A stretch of DNA of 64,000 nucleotides from Anaerolineae bacterium (GTDB lineage Bacteria; Chloroflexota; Anaerolineae; Promineifilales; Promineifilaceae). The stretch lies in the NCBI GenBank assembly GCA_023384355.1, contig JAHDWL010000002.1, forward strand, positions 73,857 to 137,856, in the 5' to 3' direction. Under the pieces are notes generated by a model. It did no database searches. It was not told where the DNA came from and worked only from the letters and a program-made list of their open reading frames with translations. Position numbers and translations under genes: made by a program. Below are positions 18,957 to 28,342 of this stretch, in pieces (the first letter of the stretch is position 1; every line of letters starts with the position of its first letter).

Positions 18957-19922
18957 ATGGCAGATATCCAGGCGACCGCCAATAGCATCGTAGAAAACGT
19001 CGAGCGTGTCATTGTCGGCAAGCGGCAGGCTGTGCAGCTCACTGTACTGGGCTTGCTCTGTCAGGGTCATATTTTGATCGAGGACGTCCCCGGGGTAGGC
19101 AAAACGGTACTTGCCAAATCGATCGCCCGCTCTGTTGGTTGCAAATTCCAGCGCATCCAGTTTACACCGGACATGCTACCCAGCGACGTGACCGGCGTAT
19201 CTGTTTTTAACCAGCAGACTCGCGAATTTGAGTTTCGTCCCGGCCCCATACATGCCCAGATCGTTTTGGTAGACGAAATCAACCGTGCCACACCCAAGAC
19301 CCAATCGGCATTACTGGAGGCCATGGAAGAGCGCCAGGTAACCGTCGATGGTCGCAGCTATCCCCTGGATCCGCCGTTCATGGTCCTGGCGACGCAGAAC
19401 CCCATCGAATATGAGGGTACATTCCCATTACCCGAGGCTCAACTCGACCGATTTATGCTGCGCATCAAACTCGGCTATCCCGGCAAGGAAGAAGAGATTG
19501 AGGTTCTCGATCGCCAGCAGCACCGGCATCCGGTCAATTCCCTGGAACAAATCATCGGGGTGGAGGAACTGCGGGCCGCTCAAGAGGCGATCAAGGATAT
19601 CTACGTTGATCAACTCGTAAAGGAATACATCATCAACATAGTTCGGCAAACGCGTGAGCATCCCGACGTCTACCTGGGGGCAAGTACACGCGGGGCGTTG
19701 GCCATCTATCGGTTGGGGCAGGCCCGGGCTGCGCTTCTGGGGCGCGACTATGTGTTGCCCGATGATGTGAAGGCGCTGGCCGGCGCAGCGCTTGGCCATC
19801 GGATCATCGTCGGCCCGGCTGCGCGTATTAAGGATGTTGAGCCTGAGCAAATCGTTCAGGATATCGTCAGTCAGACGGCAGTTCCCGGCGCGCAGGCCAG
19901 CCGCCAAAGAGCGATTACCTGA
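18957..19922 (+). CDS. MoxR-family AAA+ ATPase
   Basis: A 321-residue AAA_3 ATPase, probably a chaperone for assembly of the partner encoded next. Walker A is GVGKT (46-50), Walker B is [10 protein letters not shown] (about 105-114), sensor 1 is LATQNP, and [15 protein letters not shown] holds the arginine-finger region typical of MoxR. The C-terminal lid has [35 protein letters not shown] lies 9 nt before the ATG. Its stop overlaps the next start by one base (TGATG), so MoxR and DUF58 proteins are made together, the classic arrangement. Confidence 0.95.
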   Translation: MADIQATANSIVENVERVIVGKRQAVQLTVLGLLCQGHILIEDVPGVGKTVLAKSIARSVGCKFQRIQFTPDMLPSDVTGVSVFNQQTREFEFRPGPIHAQIVLVDEINRATPKTQSALLEAMEERQVTVDGRSYPLDPPFMVLATQNPIEYEGTFPLPEAQLDRFMLRIKLGYPGKEEEIEVLDRQQHRHPVNSLEQIIGVEELRAAQEAIKDIYVDQLVKEYIINIVRQTREHPDVYLGASTRGALAIYRLGQARAALLGRDYVLPDDVKALAGAALGHRIIVGPAARIKDVEPEQIVQDIVSQTAVPGAQASRQRAIT

Positions 19923-21223
19923 TGTCCGCGTTTCTTAGACAGCGTCGGACCGTTGTCTTCGCGCTGGCCGTTGTGGCGTTCGTTGCCGGCCTCATTACCG
20001 GGCGGGATCTGCTGTTCACGCTCGCCTATCTGCTTGGATTTTTGCTGATCCTGTCTTTTATCTGGGCGTGGGTTAACCTCAACGGCGTCCATTTATCCCG
20101 CGTGACGCGCGTTCGTCGTACCCAGGTTGGGCGGCCATTGGAAGAGCGCTTTACCATACGTAATACGTCTATCGTTCCCAAGCTATGGCTGGAGGTTCGT
20201 GACTATTCCGATCTGCCCTATCATTATTCCAGTCACGTTGTAAACGGCCTGGGGTCACGCCAGAGCTATAGCTGGCGTGTGACGACAATCTGCCAGCATA
20301 GGGGGCGTTACCAACTCGGCCCGATTCGGTTGCGCACGAGCGATCCGTTTGGCCTCTTCCCAATGGAACGCGAAATTACGGCGACAAGCAATATCGTCGT
20401 ATTCCCCATGACATTCGATATTCACCAGTTCGCCTTGCCAGTGGGCATTTTGCCCGGTGGTGATGCCTTGCGGCGACGCACCCACTATATCACCACCAAC
20501 GCCTCCAGCGTGCGGGATTACGAGCCGGGCGACAGCTTTAATCGAATTCACTGGCGCTCGACAGCCCGCCGCGACAGGATGATGGTCAAGGAATTCGAAC
20601 TCGACCCGCTGGCTGATATCTGGATTGTGCCCGATATGTCGGTTTATGGTCATGTTGTCCCGCGCAAATCGAACCTCACCTCTCCTCCCTTGGGAGATGT
20701 GCCAGCCTGGCTCAAGATGCGGGACTTCCGTTTACCTGAATCGACCGAGGAGTATACGGTATCCATTGCCGCTTCGGTGGCGCAGTTCTTCCTGCGGCGC
20801 GATCGTGCCGTGGGTATGCTCGCCTATGGACAGTCGAACGAAATCCTGCAACCGGACCGTGGAGAGCGGCAGTTCAACCGCATATTGGAGACACTGGCCG
20901 TGTTGCACGCCAAGGGCGAAGTACCTCTCCAGGATATGCTCTCGGCCGAGACGCACCTCTTCCCGCGCGGGACCACAGTAATTGTGATTACGCCGAATAC
21001 TCGGGAAGAATGGTCAGTGTCCGCCCGGCAATTGGCCCGACGTGGCATGCGCGTGGTGACGATTCTCGTCAATCCGGCTACTTTCCAGGGAACCCGTTCG
21101 GCCGAACCCCTCTACCATTTGTTACGCGCGAGCGGACAGGTGGCGTATCTGGTTAACTGCGGCGACGACCTGACTACATCCTTGAGTCGTGGTGCAGTCC
21201 AGCCGGGTTATTTTGCCGCTTAG
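19922..21223 (+). CDS. DUF58 domain protein, MoxR partner
   Basis: A 433-residue membrane protein with two N-terminal hydrophobic segments (about 13-30 and 35-55), a beta-rich middle, and the DUF58 signature YEPGDSFNRIHWRSTARRDRMMVKEFE-like stretch near 200-225, followed by a von Willebrand A-like fold (IWIVPDMS). DUF58 proteins partner with MoxR ATPases in envelope stress or surface assembly pathways. Often a transglutaminase gene follows; here it does not, and miaB converges from the other strand. Confidence 0.92.
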   Translation: MSAFLRQRRTVVFALAVVAFVAGLITGRDLLFTLAYLLGFLLILSFIWAWVNLNGVHLSRVTRVRRTQVGRPLEERFTIRNTSIVPKLWLEVRDYSDLPYHYSSHVVNGLGSRQSYSWRVTTICQHRGRYQLGPIRLRTSDPFGLFPMEREITATSNIVVFPMTFDIHQFALPVGILPGGDALRRRTHYITTNASSVRDYEPGDSFNRIHWRSTARRDRMMVKEFELDPLADIWIVPDMSVYGHVVPRKSNLTSPPLGDVPAWLKMRDFRLPESTEEYTVSIAASVAQFFLRRDRAVGMLAYGQSNEILQPDRGERQFNRILETLAVLHAKGEVPLQDMLSAETHLFPRGTTVIVITPNTREEWSVSARQLARRGMRVVTILVNPATFQGTRSAEPLYHLLRASGQVAYLVNCGDDLTTSLSRGAVQPGYFAA

Positions 21224-21235
21224 ACTTGGCGCGGT

Positions 21236-21266
21236 ATTTAAAAACACCGGGTGTGCGCCCGGCGTT
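21236..21266 (-). terminator. Terminator of miaB (possibly bidirectional)
   Basis: AACACCGGG (21243-21251) faces CCCGGCGTT (21258-21266) with one A-C mismatch. On the minus strand the stem is followed by a TTTTT run, placing it 30 bp after miaB; DUF58 transcription converges on it. Confidence 0.65.
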
Positions 21267-21294
21267 TGTTCATGATCCATTGTTCCGGTTGGAT

Positions 21295-22686
21295 TTACAG
21301 AAGGACGGACAATGGGATCGACTCGCCCGATGAAGTCGCGGATTGGCCGGTCGTCGCCCGTTCCCGGACGAGCTTGCCCGACATGCTCCATGGGCCGGTA
21401 TGGGTGATCTCTACTTCAACCAGTTGCCCGCGCAGGTCGCCGGGATCGTCGAAGAAGACTAGCTTGTTATGGGGGGTGCGGCCGCGCCAGCGCCCTTTGT
21501 CCCGTTCTTCCACCAGAACCTCGACCGTGTCGCCCCAGAACCGCCGCATCTTTTCGGCGGACACCTGTTTTTGTAACTCCTCGATCAACTGGAAACGGCG
21601 GCGTTTCTCTTCATCCGGCACGTCGTCAATCATGCGCCGGGCGCTCACCGTTCCTGGGCGAGGGCTATAGCGAGCCAAATGGATCTTGTCCAGCCGCAGT
21701 TCAGCCAGTATGTCGTAGGTATCCTGGAATTGTTCGGCTGTCTCGCCACAGAACCCGACGATAATGTCGCCATGGATTGCCGCGTCAGGGACGATATCGC
21801 GGATGCGATGGATGAGGTCGCGGTATTGTTCGCGAGTATAGCCGCGCCGCATCGCTGCCAGGACATCGTTGTTGCCCGCCTGAATCGGTATCTCGATCTG
21901 TGGCATCACTTTCGGCAGTTCGGCCACGGCGTGCAGAATCCTGTCGGTCATATAGTTCGGATGGCTGGTCAGGAACCGGATGCGTTCCAGCCCGTCAATG
22001 CTGTTGATGACGCGGAGGAGATCGGCCAGGTCCGGGCCGTCGGGGACGTCATACCCATAGCGATCGACGATTTGACCCAACAGGACGACTTCCTTCACCC
22101 CCTGGGCCACCAGCGAGCGAACTTCAGCGGCGATTTCACCCACCTGCCGGCTGCGTTCGATACCTCGTTTCTGGGGGATGATGCAGAAGGTGCAGGCGTG
22201 GGAACAGCCGTAGACGATGGCTACCGGCGCGGACACCAGCTGGCCACGCTGGTCGGTGGGAAGCACGACGGCACCGTCTTGCCAGGCGTGACGCTGGCGA
22301 GTAGTCGCCTGCTCAAGATCGTAATCGCTATCCTGAGTGAGATGAGAGATTAGGGGCAGACCATCGGTCGATGGTTCCATGAACACGTCGACGAACGGGA
22401 AGCGTTTTTCGAGGATCTCATTGCCGCGCACGCCCACCACACATCCCATCACTGCCACAGTCAAATCGGGACGGCGAGCCTTCAGCGGCTTCAAGCTTTG
22501 CAATTTTGAGTAAGTCTTGTCTTCTGATTGCTGCCGGACGGTGCAGGTTTCCAGAACGATTACATCCGCGTCTTCGGCGTGGTTGGTTGATTGGTAACCG
22601 AGCTTCTCCAGCTCAGTCGCCACGCGGCGCGCGTCAGCGTAGTTCATCTGACAGCCGGTGATCCAGAAGTGATAGGTCTTTGTCAT
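21295..22686 (-). CDS. miaB: tRNA-2-methylthio-N6-dimethylallyladenosine synthase
   Basis: A 463-residue radical-SAM methylthiotransferase acting on A37 of tRNAs that read UNN codons. The N-terminal UPF0004 cluster ligands are Cys12 (TGCQMN), Cys48 (LETCTVR) and the Cys of VMGCVV; the radical-SAM motif is CSHACTFC near 165-172; a TRAM domain closes the protein (VEVLVEERDKGRWRGRT...). The ATG at 22686 is preferred to a TTG three codons upstream. The loop usually written GQNVNSYG is GQIVDRYGYD here, a variant worth aligning. The isopentenyltransferase MiaA is not in view. CDK5RAP1-like relatives cannot be excluded, but tRNA modification is safe. Confidence 0.9.
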   Translation of the reverse strand: MTKTYHFWITGCQMNYADARRVATELEKLGYQSTNHAEDADVIVLETCTVRQQSEDKTYSKLQSLKPLKARRPDLTVAVMGCVVGVRGNEILEKRFPFVDVFMEPSTDGLPLISHLTQDSDYDLEQATTRQRHAWQDGAVVLPTDQRGQLVSAPVAIVYGCSHACTFCIIPQKRGIERSRQVGEIAAEVRSLVAQGVKEVVLLGQIVDRYGYDVPDGPDLADLLRVINSIDGLERIRFLTSHPNYMTDRILHAVAELPKVMPQIEIPIQAGNNDVLAAMRRGYTREQYRDLIHRIRDIVPDAAIHGDIIVGFCGETAEQFQDTYDILAELRLDKIHLARYSPRPGTVSARRMIDDVPDEEKRRRFQLIEELQKQVSAEKMRRFWGDTVEVLVEERDKGRWRGRTPHNKLVFFDDPGDLRGQLVEVEITHTGPWSMSGKLVRERATTGQSATSSGESIPLSVLL

Positions 22687-22838
22687 TATCTTCAAAAAAT
22701 CCAGGGGCCTGTTTAATTTTTCGTGGCCCGCTAAGCAAGGAGATTCTAATGACCCCGCCCGTTCACGTCAAGCGCTGTTAGCCTGCCGATCCTGTTCGGA
22801 TGTGAAGATCCGGTTTGATCGTTAGCCGCCTTCCGCGC

Positions 22839-25499
22839 TCAGGGGTGTAACCAGGCTACCGAGTTGCAAGCGCCATATTCGTGCGGCAGCAGTTTTACGT
22901 AGTCGCTGTCAGGGGCGATGAGACCGACCAGACCATCAGCCATCGAGACGGCAAGCCAGCGGCCATCCGCGTTCCAGTCATAGATGACCGAGGGCAGAAA
23001 GAAGGGCAGCCGGGCAAGGAACGGGATCGTCCGGTTCTCGGCGAAATCGTGAACGAGCAGAACGCCGCTGTTGTTGTCAGGTATTGTGGCTCGCCGGTCC
23101 TGCCCGACCATTACCAGATAGCGACCATCGGGCGAGAAGCCCAGCGAGTGGTTGGCATTGGCTGGCAGCTCCAGAAGTATATCGGACAACCGCTCATTTA
23201 AATCGTAGGAGACGGCGTAGACCCGCTGCGCGGCCGCGTCCTGGGCAACGATAAATAAACGGCTGGGATAACTGGGATGGGTGACGACGTAGGATAGCGA
23301 GAGACGCTGCGCCGGCAGATCTTCGGGCAGGAAGTCGAGGATGTCAGCCGACGTCAGCACGATTTCCGGATTATGGTCGTCTATGGTGGCGATAACGATT
23401 TCTTCGCCGACCCGGTCTAGCAGGCCTCCAGTCATCGCGCGACGTATGTAGCCAAAGGTTTGGTCGTCCAGCCAGAAAGGAGAGCGTCCGCGGCCGATGG
23501 ATACCAGTTTGGGCGAGTCAGGCTCGGCACCTTCCGGGCCAAGGGTGAGAGACATCTCGTCATAGTCCCCATTTGGCCGCAGAACGACGTGGCGTTCGTT
23601 GGCAATCATGAACGACGTTTGGGGAGAGGAGCGATTGTCGCCGGCGTAAATAGCCCATTGCCCGTCCGGCGACCAGAACGGCAAACCGGGGAGTTCGGTA
23701 GCGGCACAGTCGTCATCACACTCAGCGGGATCGATGAGAAAAGAGCGAATGGCTCCGGTTTTTGGGGTGTAAGCATAGACAACCGTTCGCTGGCCCTGTT
23801 TGTCACTTCCGCCATACGCCATGGCGAATCGGTTGTCGTCGAGCATATGGACCGGAACCGGCTCGTCGTGGTACCAGATTTTTGTCTGCCACGACTCTGT
23901 CTCCGTAGAGAATTCCTGCAATAACAGTGTCCCTGGGTCCGGCATGGCGCTCGACCAGAAATATCCTTGCGCGCTGTATAGCTCTTCCCATCGCCCTTCG
24001 TCGGGTGAATAGCGCAACAACGTGGATATATCGGAACTTCGGTCGCTCTCTGTGACCGTGCACGTCATGAAAAGAGATTCCCCGACCGGAAGTGGGGGTG
24101 GTTCGTCCGTGCTGTAACCGGCGTTACGAAAGGCGTAAAGCCACCAGGCGATATCGAGATCATCAGGGATGGTGGTATCGTCCTTACCGGACGCCCCGAC
24201 AGCACGATCCAGAAATTGATTGAAGTTGCTGGTGTCGTCCAGATCGCGTTCCAACCCGGCCGGCGACGTGCCGGGGATACCGTTGACCAGAAAATCAACG
24301 GCTGCGCGTAATTCCCACATGCGTTGGTCGGAGAGTTGAAGGGGCACGCGGCCGCGGATGTAGGAACTGATGGTGCTCAGCCGTGGCCGGGAATCGAGAA
24401 CGCGCTGATGATCATCGGCATTGATGGGCCAATTCATCACCCCCAGTTGGCTCAATTGATAGTCGACAAGGTAATTGAACACGAGGATATCTTCGCAGCA
24501 ATGCCACCCGACAGCCTGGGCGATGACTGCGCTGAAAACATGACGAGCGTAGCCGTCAATCAGGGCTTGATAACCCTCTTCGGCGAGTTGGGGATCATCA
24601 TCAACCGGCAGTCCGATCAGAGTCGGCGTGGGGAGTTCCAGGATATCTTCCCGCTCGCGCGCTCGCCGGATGGCGCCAAGAGGTTCCGCCAGCGAGGTTA
24701 GCGTGACAGGTTCTGTGGCGAGCCGCACCGTCAGATGAAGGTCGGCCGAACACTCGATTTCCTCCAGTGTCGCGCACAGTCGCGCGATCTCTTTGTCCAG
24801 GTCCTGCGCCAGCCGTTGGGCGATGGCTGCGTCCCGGCGAGGATAGATGAGGGAAAGGTATTCTCCTTCGTTTGTCACCCAGTCGCCCCAGAACTCTTCC
24901 AGTGGCGGGGCCAGCAACCAGCGAAAATCGCCGCGCCTGAAGACGGTCGTCTGTTGCAATACGACGGTCTCGCCTGTGGTATCCCGACGGTATGGGTGAT
25001 CGACCGTGAGGACGGCTTCATTGAGGTCCGGCGAGAACTCAATCTCGGCCGTTTGGGCGCCTTCTGGAGTTTCAACACCGGAGGGAGGGATAATTACCGG
25101 CAGCGAGCCTTCAGTGGGTATCAGGCCAAACGGCGACCGATCTATCACGAGATTTGCTGTGAAAATATCCAACTCGGCCGCTGTCCAGGCAGGAAGTCGC
25201 CCGGAGAGGATTGACCGGAATATTTCCATGTCTTTATCAGCGACAGCCCGCTGCATCAGATTGTGGCTGGCGATGACATCCGTTCGAAAAGCCTCCATCG
25301 TGGCGTCAATCCGTTGGTCTATCCGCCACCAGACGATCCCGCCGATCGTTACGACCAGCGTAACGACAAGACCTATTAATCGCCAGGGTAGCCGCCGGCC
25401 CGGCTTCGTGGCGTTTTCCGCCTCCTGTGGAGGTCCCCAGATGTTCTCTTGTGCCCGACGGTCGTCGTCCTCGGTTTGCCAATCAAAGTTAGCGGACAT
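22839..25499 (-). CDS. Large membrane-anchored protein with propeller-like C-terminal half
   Basis: An 886-residue protein of no family I recognise. Residues 1-38 are hydrophilic and acidic, 41-58 form one transmembrane helix (LIGLVVTLVVTIGGIVWW), and the remaining 820 residues should lie outside. The first external part (60-470) is mixed helical, partly gluzincin-like in size but without a HExxH motif. From about 480 onward there are repeating TolB/WD-like strands: WSPDGQWAIYAGDN, GFSPDGRYLVMVG and DWNADGRWLAVS. This suggests a beta-propeller sensor or binding domain. It lies between miaB and the lytic transglycosylase on the same strand, each separated by more than 140 bp, so the operon link is uncertain. 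Confidence 0.72.
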   Translation of the reverse strand: MSANFDWQTEDDDRRAQENIWGPPQEAENATKPGRRLPWRLIGLVVTLVVTIGGIVWWRIDQRIDATMEAFRTDVIASHNLMQRAVADKDMEIFRSILSGRLPAWTAAELDIFTANLVIDRSPFGLIPTEGSLPVIIPPSGVETPEGAQTAEIEFSPDLNEAVLTVDHPYRRDTTGETVVLQQTTVFRRGDFRWLLAPPLEEFWGDWVTNEGEYLSLIYPRRDAAIAQRLAQDLDKEIARLCATLEEIECSADLHLTVRLATEPVTLTSLAEPLGAIRRAREREDILELPTPTLIGLPVDDDPQLAEEGYQALIDGYARHVFSAVIAQAVGWHCCEDILVFNYLVDYQLSQLGVMNWPINADDHQRVLDSRPRLSTISSYIRGRVPLQLSDQRMWELRAAVDFLVNGIPGTSPAGLERDLDDTSNFNQFLDRAVGASGKDDTTIPDDLDIAWWLYAFRNAGYSTDEPPPLPVGESLFMTCTVTESDRSSDISTLLRYSPDEGRWEELYSAQGYFWSSAMPDPGTLLLQEFSTETESWQTKIWYHDEPVPVHMLDDNRFAMAYGGSDKQGQRTVVYAYTPKTGAIRSFLIDPAECDDDCAATELPGLPFWSPDGQWAIYAGDNRSSPQTSFMIANERHVVLRPNGDYDEMSLTLGPEGAEPDSPKLVSIGRGRSPFWLDDQTFGYIRRAMTGGLLDRVGEEIVIATIDDHNPEIVLTSADILDFLPEDLPAQRLSLSYVVTHPSYPSRLFIVAQDAAAQRVYAVSYDLNERLSDILLELPANANHSLGFSPDGRYLVMVGQDRRATIPDNNSGVLLVHDFAENRTIPFLARLPFFLPSVIYDWNADGRWLAVSMADGLVGLIAPDSDYVKLLPHEYGACNSVAWLHP

Positions 25500-25729
25500 G
25501 GGCTGATGAGCTATTAAGAAAATCCGCGAGCGCCATTACTGCAAGGATTATAACGCAAGATTTCTATTTCCGTTTTGCAACCGAACTCTTTCACGTCCCG
25601 TTACATGAGGTCAGCCGGCATGCGCGGCAGTCCCGGCAAGTCGGAGGGCTGGATTTCAGGCGGATCAGCGCCTTTTTCATCGCCCCGTCAGGTGTGTGGG
25701 TAACCAATGATTCATTACAGGTCAGGATG

Positions 25730-28342
25730 CTAAGGCGTGCTGTACAGGTAACGATAAGCGTTGAAACCCTCGTAGATACGTTCAATGTAGAGGCGCGTTT
25801 CGGGGAAATCGACCGTATCCACGAACAGGTCATGATTGCCGCCGGCCACGTCGAACCATCGCGCAGCGTTTCCGGGGCCGCCGTTATAGGCGGCCAGCGC
25901 AGCGTGGACATGGCCGTCGAAATTGCGCAATTGCTCGCTCAGGTAATACGCGCCGAAATTTAGGCCTACGTAGGGTTTGTAAAGGTCATCGTTCTCATAA
26001 TTGGGCCAGGCCAGCCGCTGGGCAATCCACGCGCCGGTGTCGGGGATAACCTGGCTCAGCCCTTGGGCGGCCGCGCCGGATCGGGCGAAGCTTTCGAACA
26101 GGCTCTCCTGCCGGACGAGAGCGAATTGCAGGCGCGGGTCGAACCCGAACCTGTCGGCCAGGGGCAGGATCAGGTCAGCAAAGTAGGGCGGGTAGGACAG
26201 GCGGCCGAGATAGAGTGGCGCGTCGAAGACTGTGGCCTCCGTCTGTTGCAACAGGGTGGCCGCGGCGATGATCGACGATCGGTAGAGGCCCAATTGGCTG
26301 AAGTAGCGAGCCATCCGGTAGTTCGCCAGAGGATCGTCGGCGTAAGCCTCCCGCACCGTTTCTAGCTCGGCCTTGGCCGCTTCCTGCAACCCCAATTGCC
26401 ACAGCTTTTCGCCGATTATTCGCTGGGGATCGGCCGCCGGCGCGCCGGTCATCGCGCCCAAATCCCCATCGGGAACGACCAACCCCTGGGCGGTTAACCG
26501 TTCCCGCAACCACGCCTCGGCCTCTGCACGACCCGCTTCGATATCATCCGGCATGACGAAGGAAGTCTCAGCGGTGAATGGAGGTGTCCCGGCCACAAAA
26601 TCGGCCGCGCGCAGGGCGAAATAGTTGCTGGGGGATAACGTGGCAACTTGCGCGGCCAGCGCCGCCGCATCCGGCCCGGCGTTGTCTCCGGCTTCTGCCG
26701 CCTGCAGCAACCGGAACAAAGCCTCCGCGGCGTTGACATTGGCCGGATATTGTTCGATCAGACGCGAGCGCAGGGTTAATGCCTCATCCGGTTTCCCGGC
26801 AGCATCGGCCAGATCGGCGGCACGGAATAGCGCCGCCGGGGTGTTTTCATCGAAGGGAAAGGAATCAGCGAGAAATAGATATCGTTTCCGGGCATCGTCC
26901 AGGCCGAGGCTGTCAGCCAGTTTGGCCGCGGTCCAGGCCACACCGGCCGCGCCCTCCATTTCGGGGTAAGTCTTCAGGAGTTCGTCGTAGGCGGCCAGCG
27001 CTTCGGAATCCATTCCGGCACGACGCAGCAATTCGCCGCGTTCGAATAGCGCGCGCGCCGGATCGCGCCCTCTCAGGGCGTCCAGTTCGGACAATGCTCC
27101 TTCCTGATTGCCGAGAGCTTCATGGCTCCAGGCCAAAAAAGCGTGGGCGTCGGCGTCATAGATTTCCGGTTCGGCGGCGATATAGCGACGAAAGGCGTCG
27201 ATTGCCGGTTGGTACGCTCCGGCATAGTAATCGACGACGCCCCGCTGGTACTCGTCGACGGGGACGCCGGCCTCGATCAGGGCGACCAGGGCGTAGTAAC
27301 TTTCGATCGCACGGGGGTAGTTCGTGATCGCCTCCACGAATCGTTCGTGCCCGGCGGCCGTGTTACCGGCCATAATCTCCGCCTGACCGGCCAGGTAGGT
27401 CATCTGACCTTTCGTTGCCTCGGTGCGGGCGATGTCGTGAATGGCGTCGTATTGCGCGATGGCGGCGTCATAATCGCCACGGGCGAGATAGAGCGCGGCC
27501 AGACGACTCCGGTTGGCCACGGCCTTGAACCGTTGTGACGGAGCATCTACTGAGCCTGCCAGGGCAGCGATGACCGCATCATTGTCGCCAAGAGCCTCGA
27601 ACGAATCGGCGATCAGCGGCTGGATGTACGCGGCCATGTCGGGGTTGTTCGCCAAATACGCCTCGTAGGCCGCGATCGCTCCGGCGTGATCTCCCAGTGT
27701 TGCGCGGGCCTGCCCAAGATGGAACGTGGCGACATCGGCGATATTCACTGTTGCCGGCAGGGTCACTCCCTTGCTTCCCGCATCGGGCACGGCCGGAAAG
27801 GTCTGAACCAACGCCTCAAGCTCCAGGGCTGCGCGGTCAGTCTGCCCGTTGGCCAGCAGGGCGACAGCCAGGCCGAGATGTGCTTCGCTCACAAGCGCCG
27901 CGTCGAGATCGCCCGGCTCGTTCACAACCGCGCCAAACGCGGCCGCGGCCAGGTCATGGTCTCCCTCGGCCGCGGATCGGCGACCAAGGTCCAGCAATTC
28001 CATTGGCGTCGCGCCGTCAGGCAGGGCTACAGTGGCAACAGGCTGAGGGGTGGGGGGTGCGGAAGCCGTATCGATGCCGGTGGCCTCGCCGATCCCGGTT
28101 GAATCATTGGGAGCAGCACCGGCCGTCGTCGGGGACGGATAGACAATGGGGGTTGGAGGATTAAATGGATCGACACTGCCCGGAACGGCGAGCGTCGGTG
28201 TCGGCAGTAACTGAAGGGTGCTCCCGGTGTCCGGAGAACGATCGGCCGATCCTGAATCTGGCCGGCAGCCGCCCGCAAGCCCGCTGAATAACACCAGTAA
28301 CGCGATCCAGACGGGGAGCCTGATGCGCTCAGACTTGATCAT
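25730..28342 (-). CDS. TPR-containing soluble-lytic-transglycosylase-like lipoprotein
   Basis: An 870-residue Slt70-like protein that should cleave peptidoglycan glycan strands to 1,6-anhydro ends outside the membrane. The start at 28342 gives a normal lipoprotein signal (lipobox LAGGC, Cys26). A Thr/Pro-rich linker follows, then a long superhelix of TPR-type helical repeats (about 100-690, for example ALAAYDELLKTYPEMEGA). The C-terminal SLT domain has the catalytic Glu in FALVRQESLFESFARS, then GLSQVIPDTG, AAYNGGPGNAARW and TRLYIERIYEGFNAYR. Its start overlaps the end of the two-TM protein gene by 14 bp. E. coli Slt70 is about 620 residues, so the helical part is extended here. Confidence 0.9.
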   Translation of the reverse strand: MIKSERIRLPVWIALLVLFSGLAGGCRPDSGSADRSPDTGSTLQLLPTPTLAVPGSVDPFNPPTPIVYPSPTTAGAAPNDSTGIGEATGIDTASAPPTPQPVATVALPDGATPMELLDLGRRSAAEGDHDLAAAAFGAVVNEPGDLDAALVSEAHLGLAVALLANGQTDRAALELEALVQTFPAVPDAGSKGVTLPATVNIADVATFHLGQARATLGDHAGAIAAYEAYLANNPDMAAYIQPLIADSFEALGDNDAVIAALAGSVDAPSQRFKAVANRSRLAALYLARGDYDAAIAQYDAIHDIARTEATKGQMTYLAGQAEIMAGNTAAGHERFVEAITNYPRAIESYYALVALIEAGVPVDEYQRGVVDYYAGAYQPAIDAFRRYIAAEPEIYDADAHAFLAWSHEALGNQEGALSELDALRGRDPARALFERGELLRRAGMDSEALAAYDELLKTYPEMEGAAGVAWTAAKLADSLGLDDARKRYLFLADSFPFDENTPAALFRAADLADAAGKPDEALTLRSRLIEQYPANVNAAEALFRLLQAAEAGDNAGPDAAALAAQVATLSPSNYFALRAADFVAGTPPFTAETSFVMPDDIEAGRAEAEAWLRERLTAQGLVVPDGDLGAMTGAPAADPQRIIGEKLWQLGLQEAAKAELETVREAYADDPLANYRMARYFSQLGLYRSSIIAAATLLQQTEATVFDAPLYLGRLSYPPYFADLILPLADRFGFDPRLQFALVRQESLFESFARSGAAAQGLSQVIPDTGAWIAQRLAWPNYENDDLYKPYVGLNFGAYYLSEQLRNFDGHVHAALAAYNGGPGNAARWFDVAGGNHDLFVDTVDFPETRLYIERIYEGFNAYRYLYSTP

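Noticed and set aside
22694-22729. GGGCC/GGCCC hairpin with a T6 just before miaB, as a fourth leader terminator
   Set aside because: Only 5 bp, a 15-nt loop and a gap before the T-run; too weak to count.
25591-25730. Minus-strand frame ending PSDLPGLPRMPADLM before a TAA, looking like a protein C-terminus
   Set aside because: Only about 26 codons between stops and no start codon or ribosome binding site; too little to call a gene or remnant.
25730-25732. Possible read-through of the TAG stop of the lytic transglycosylase (pyrrolysine, given an MttB homologue in the window)
   Set aside because: Read-through adds only four residues before TAA, and the MttB-like gene has no internal TAG.
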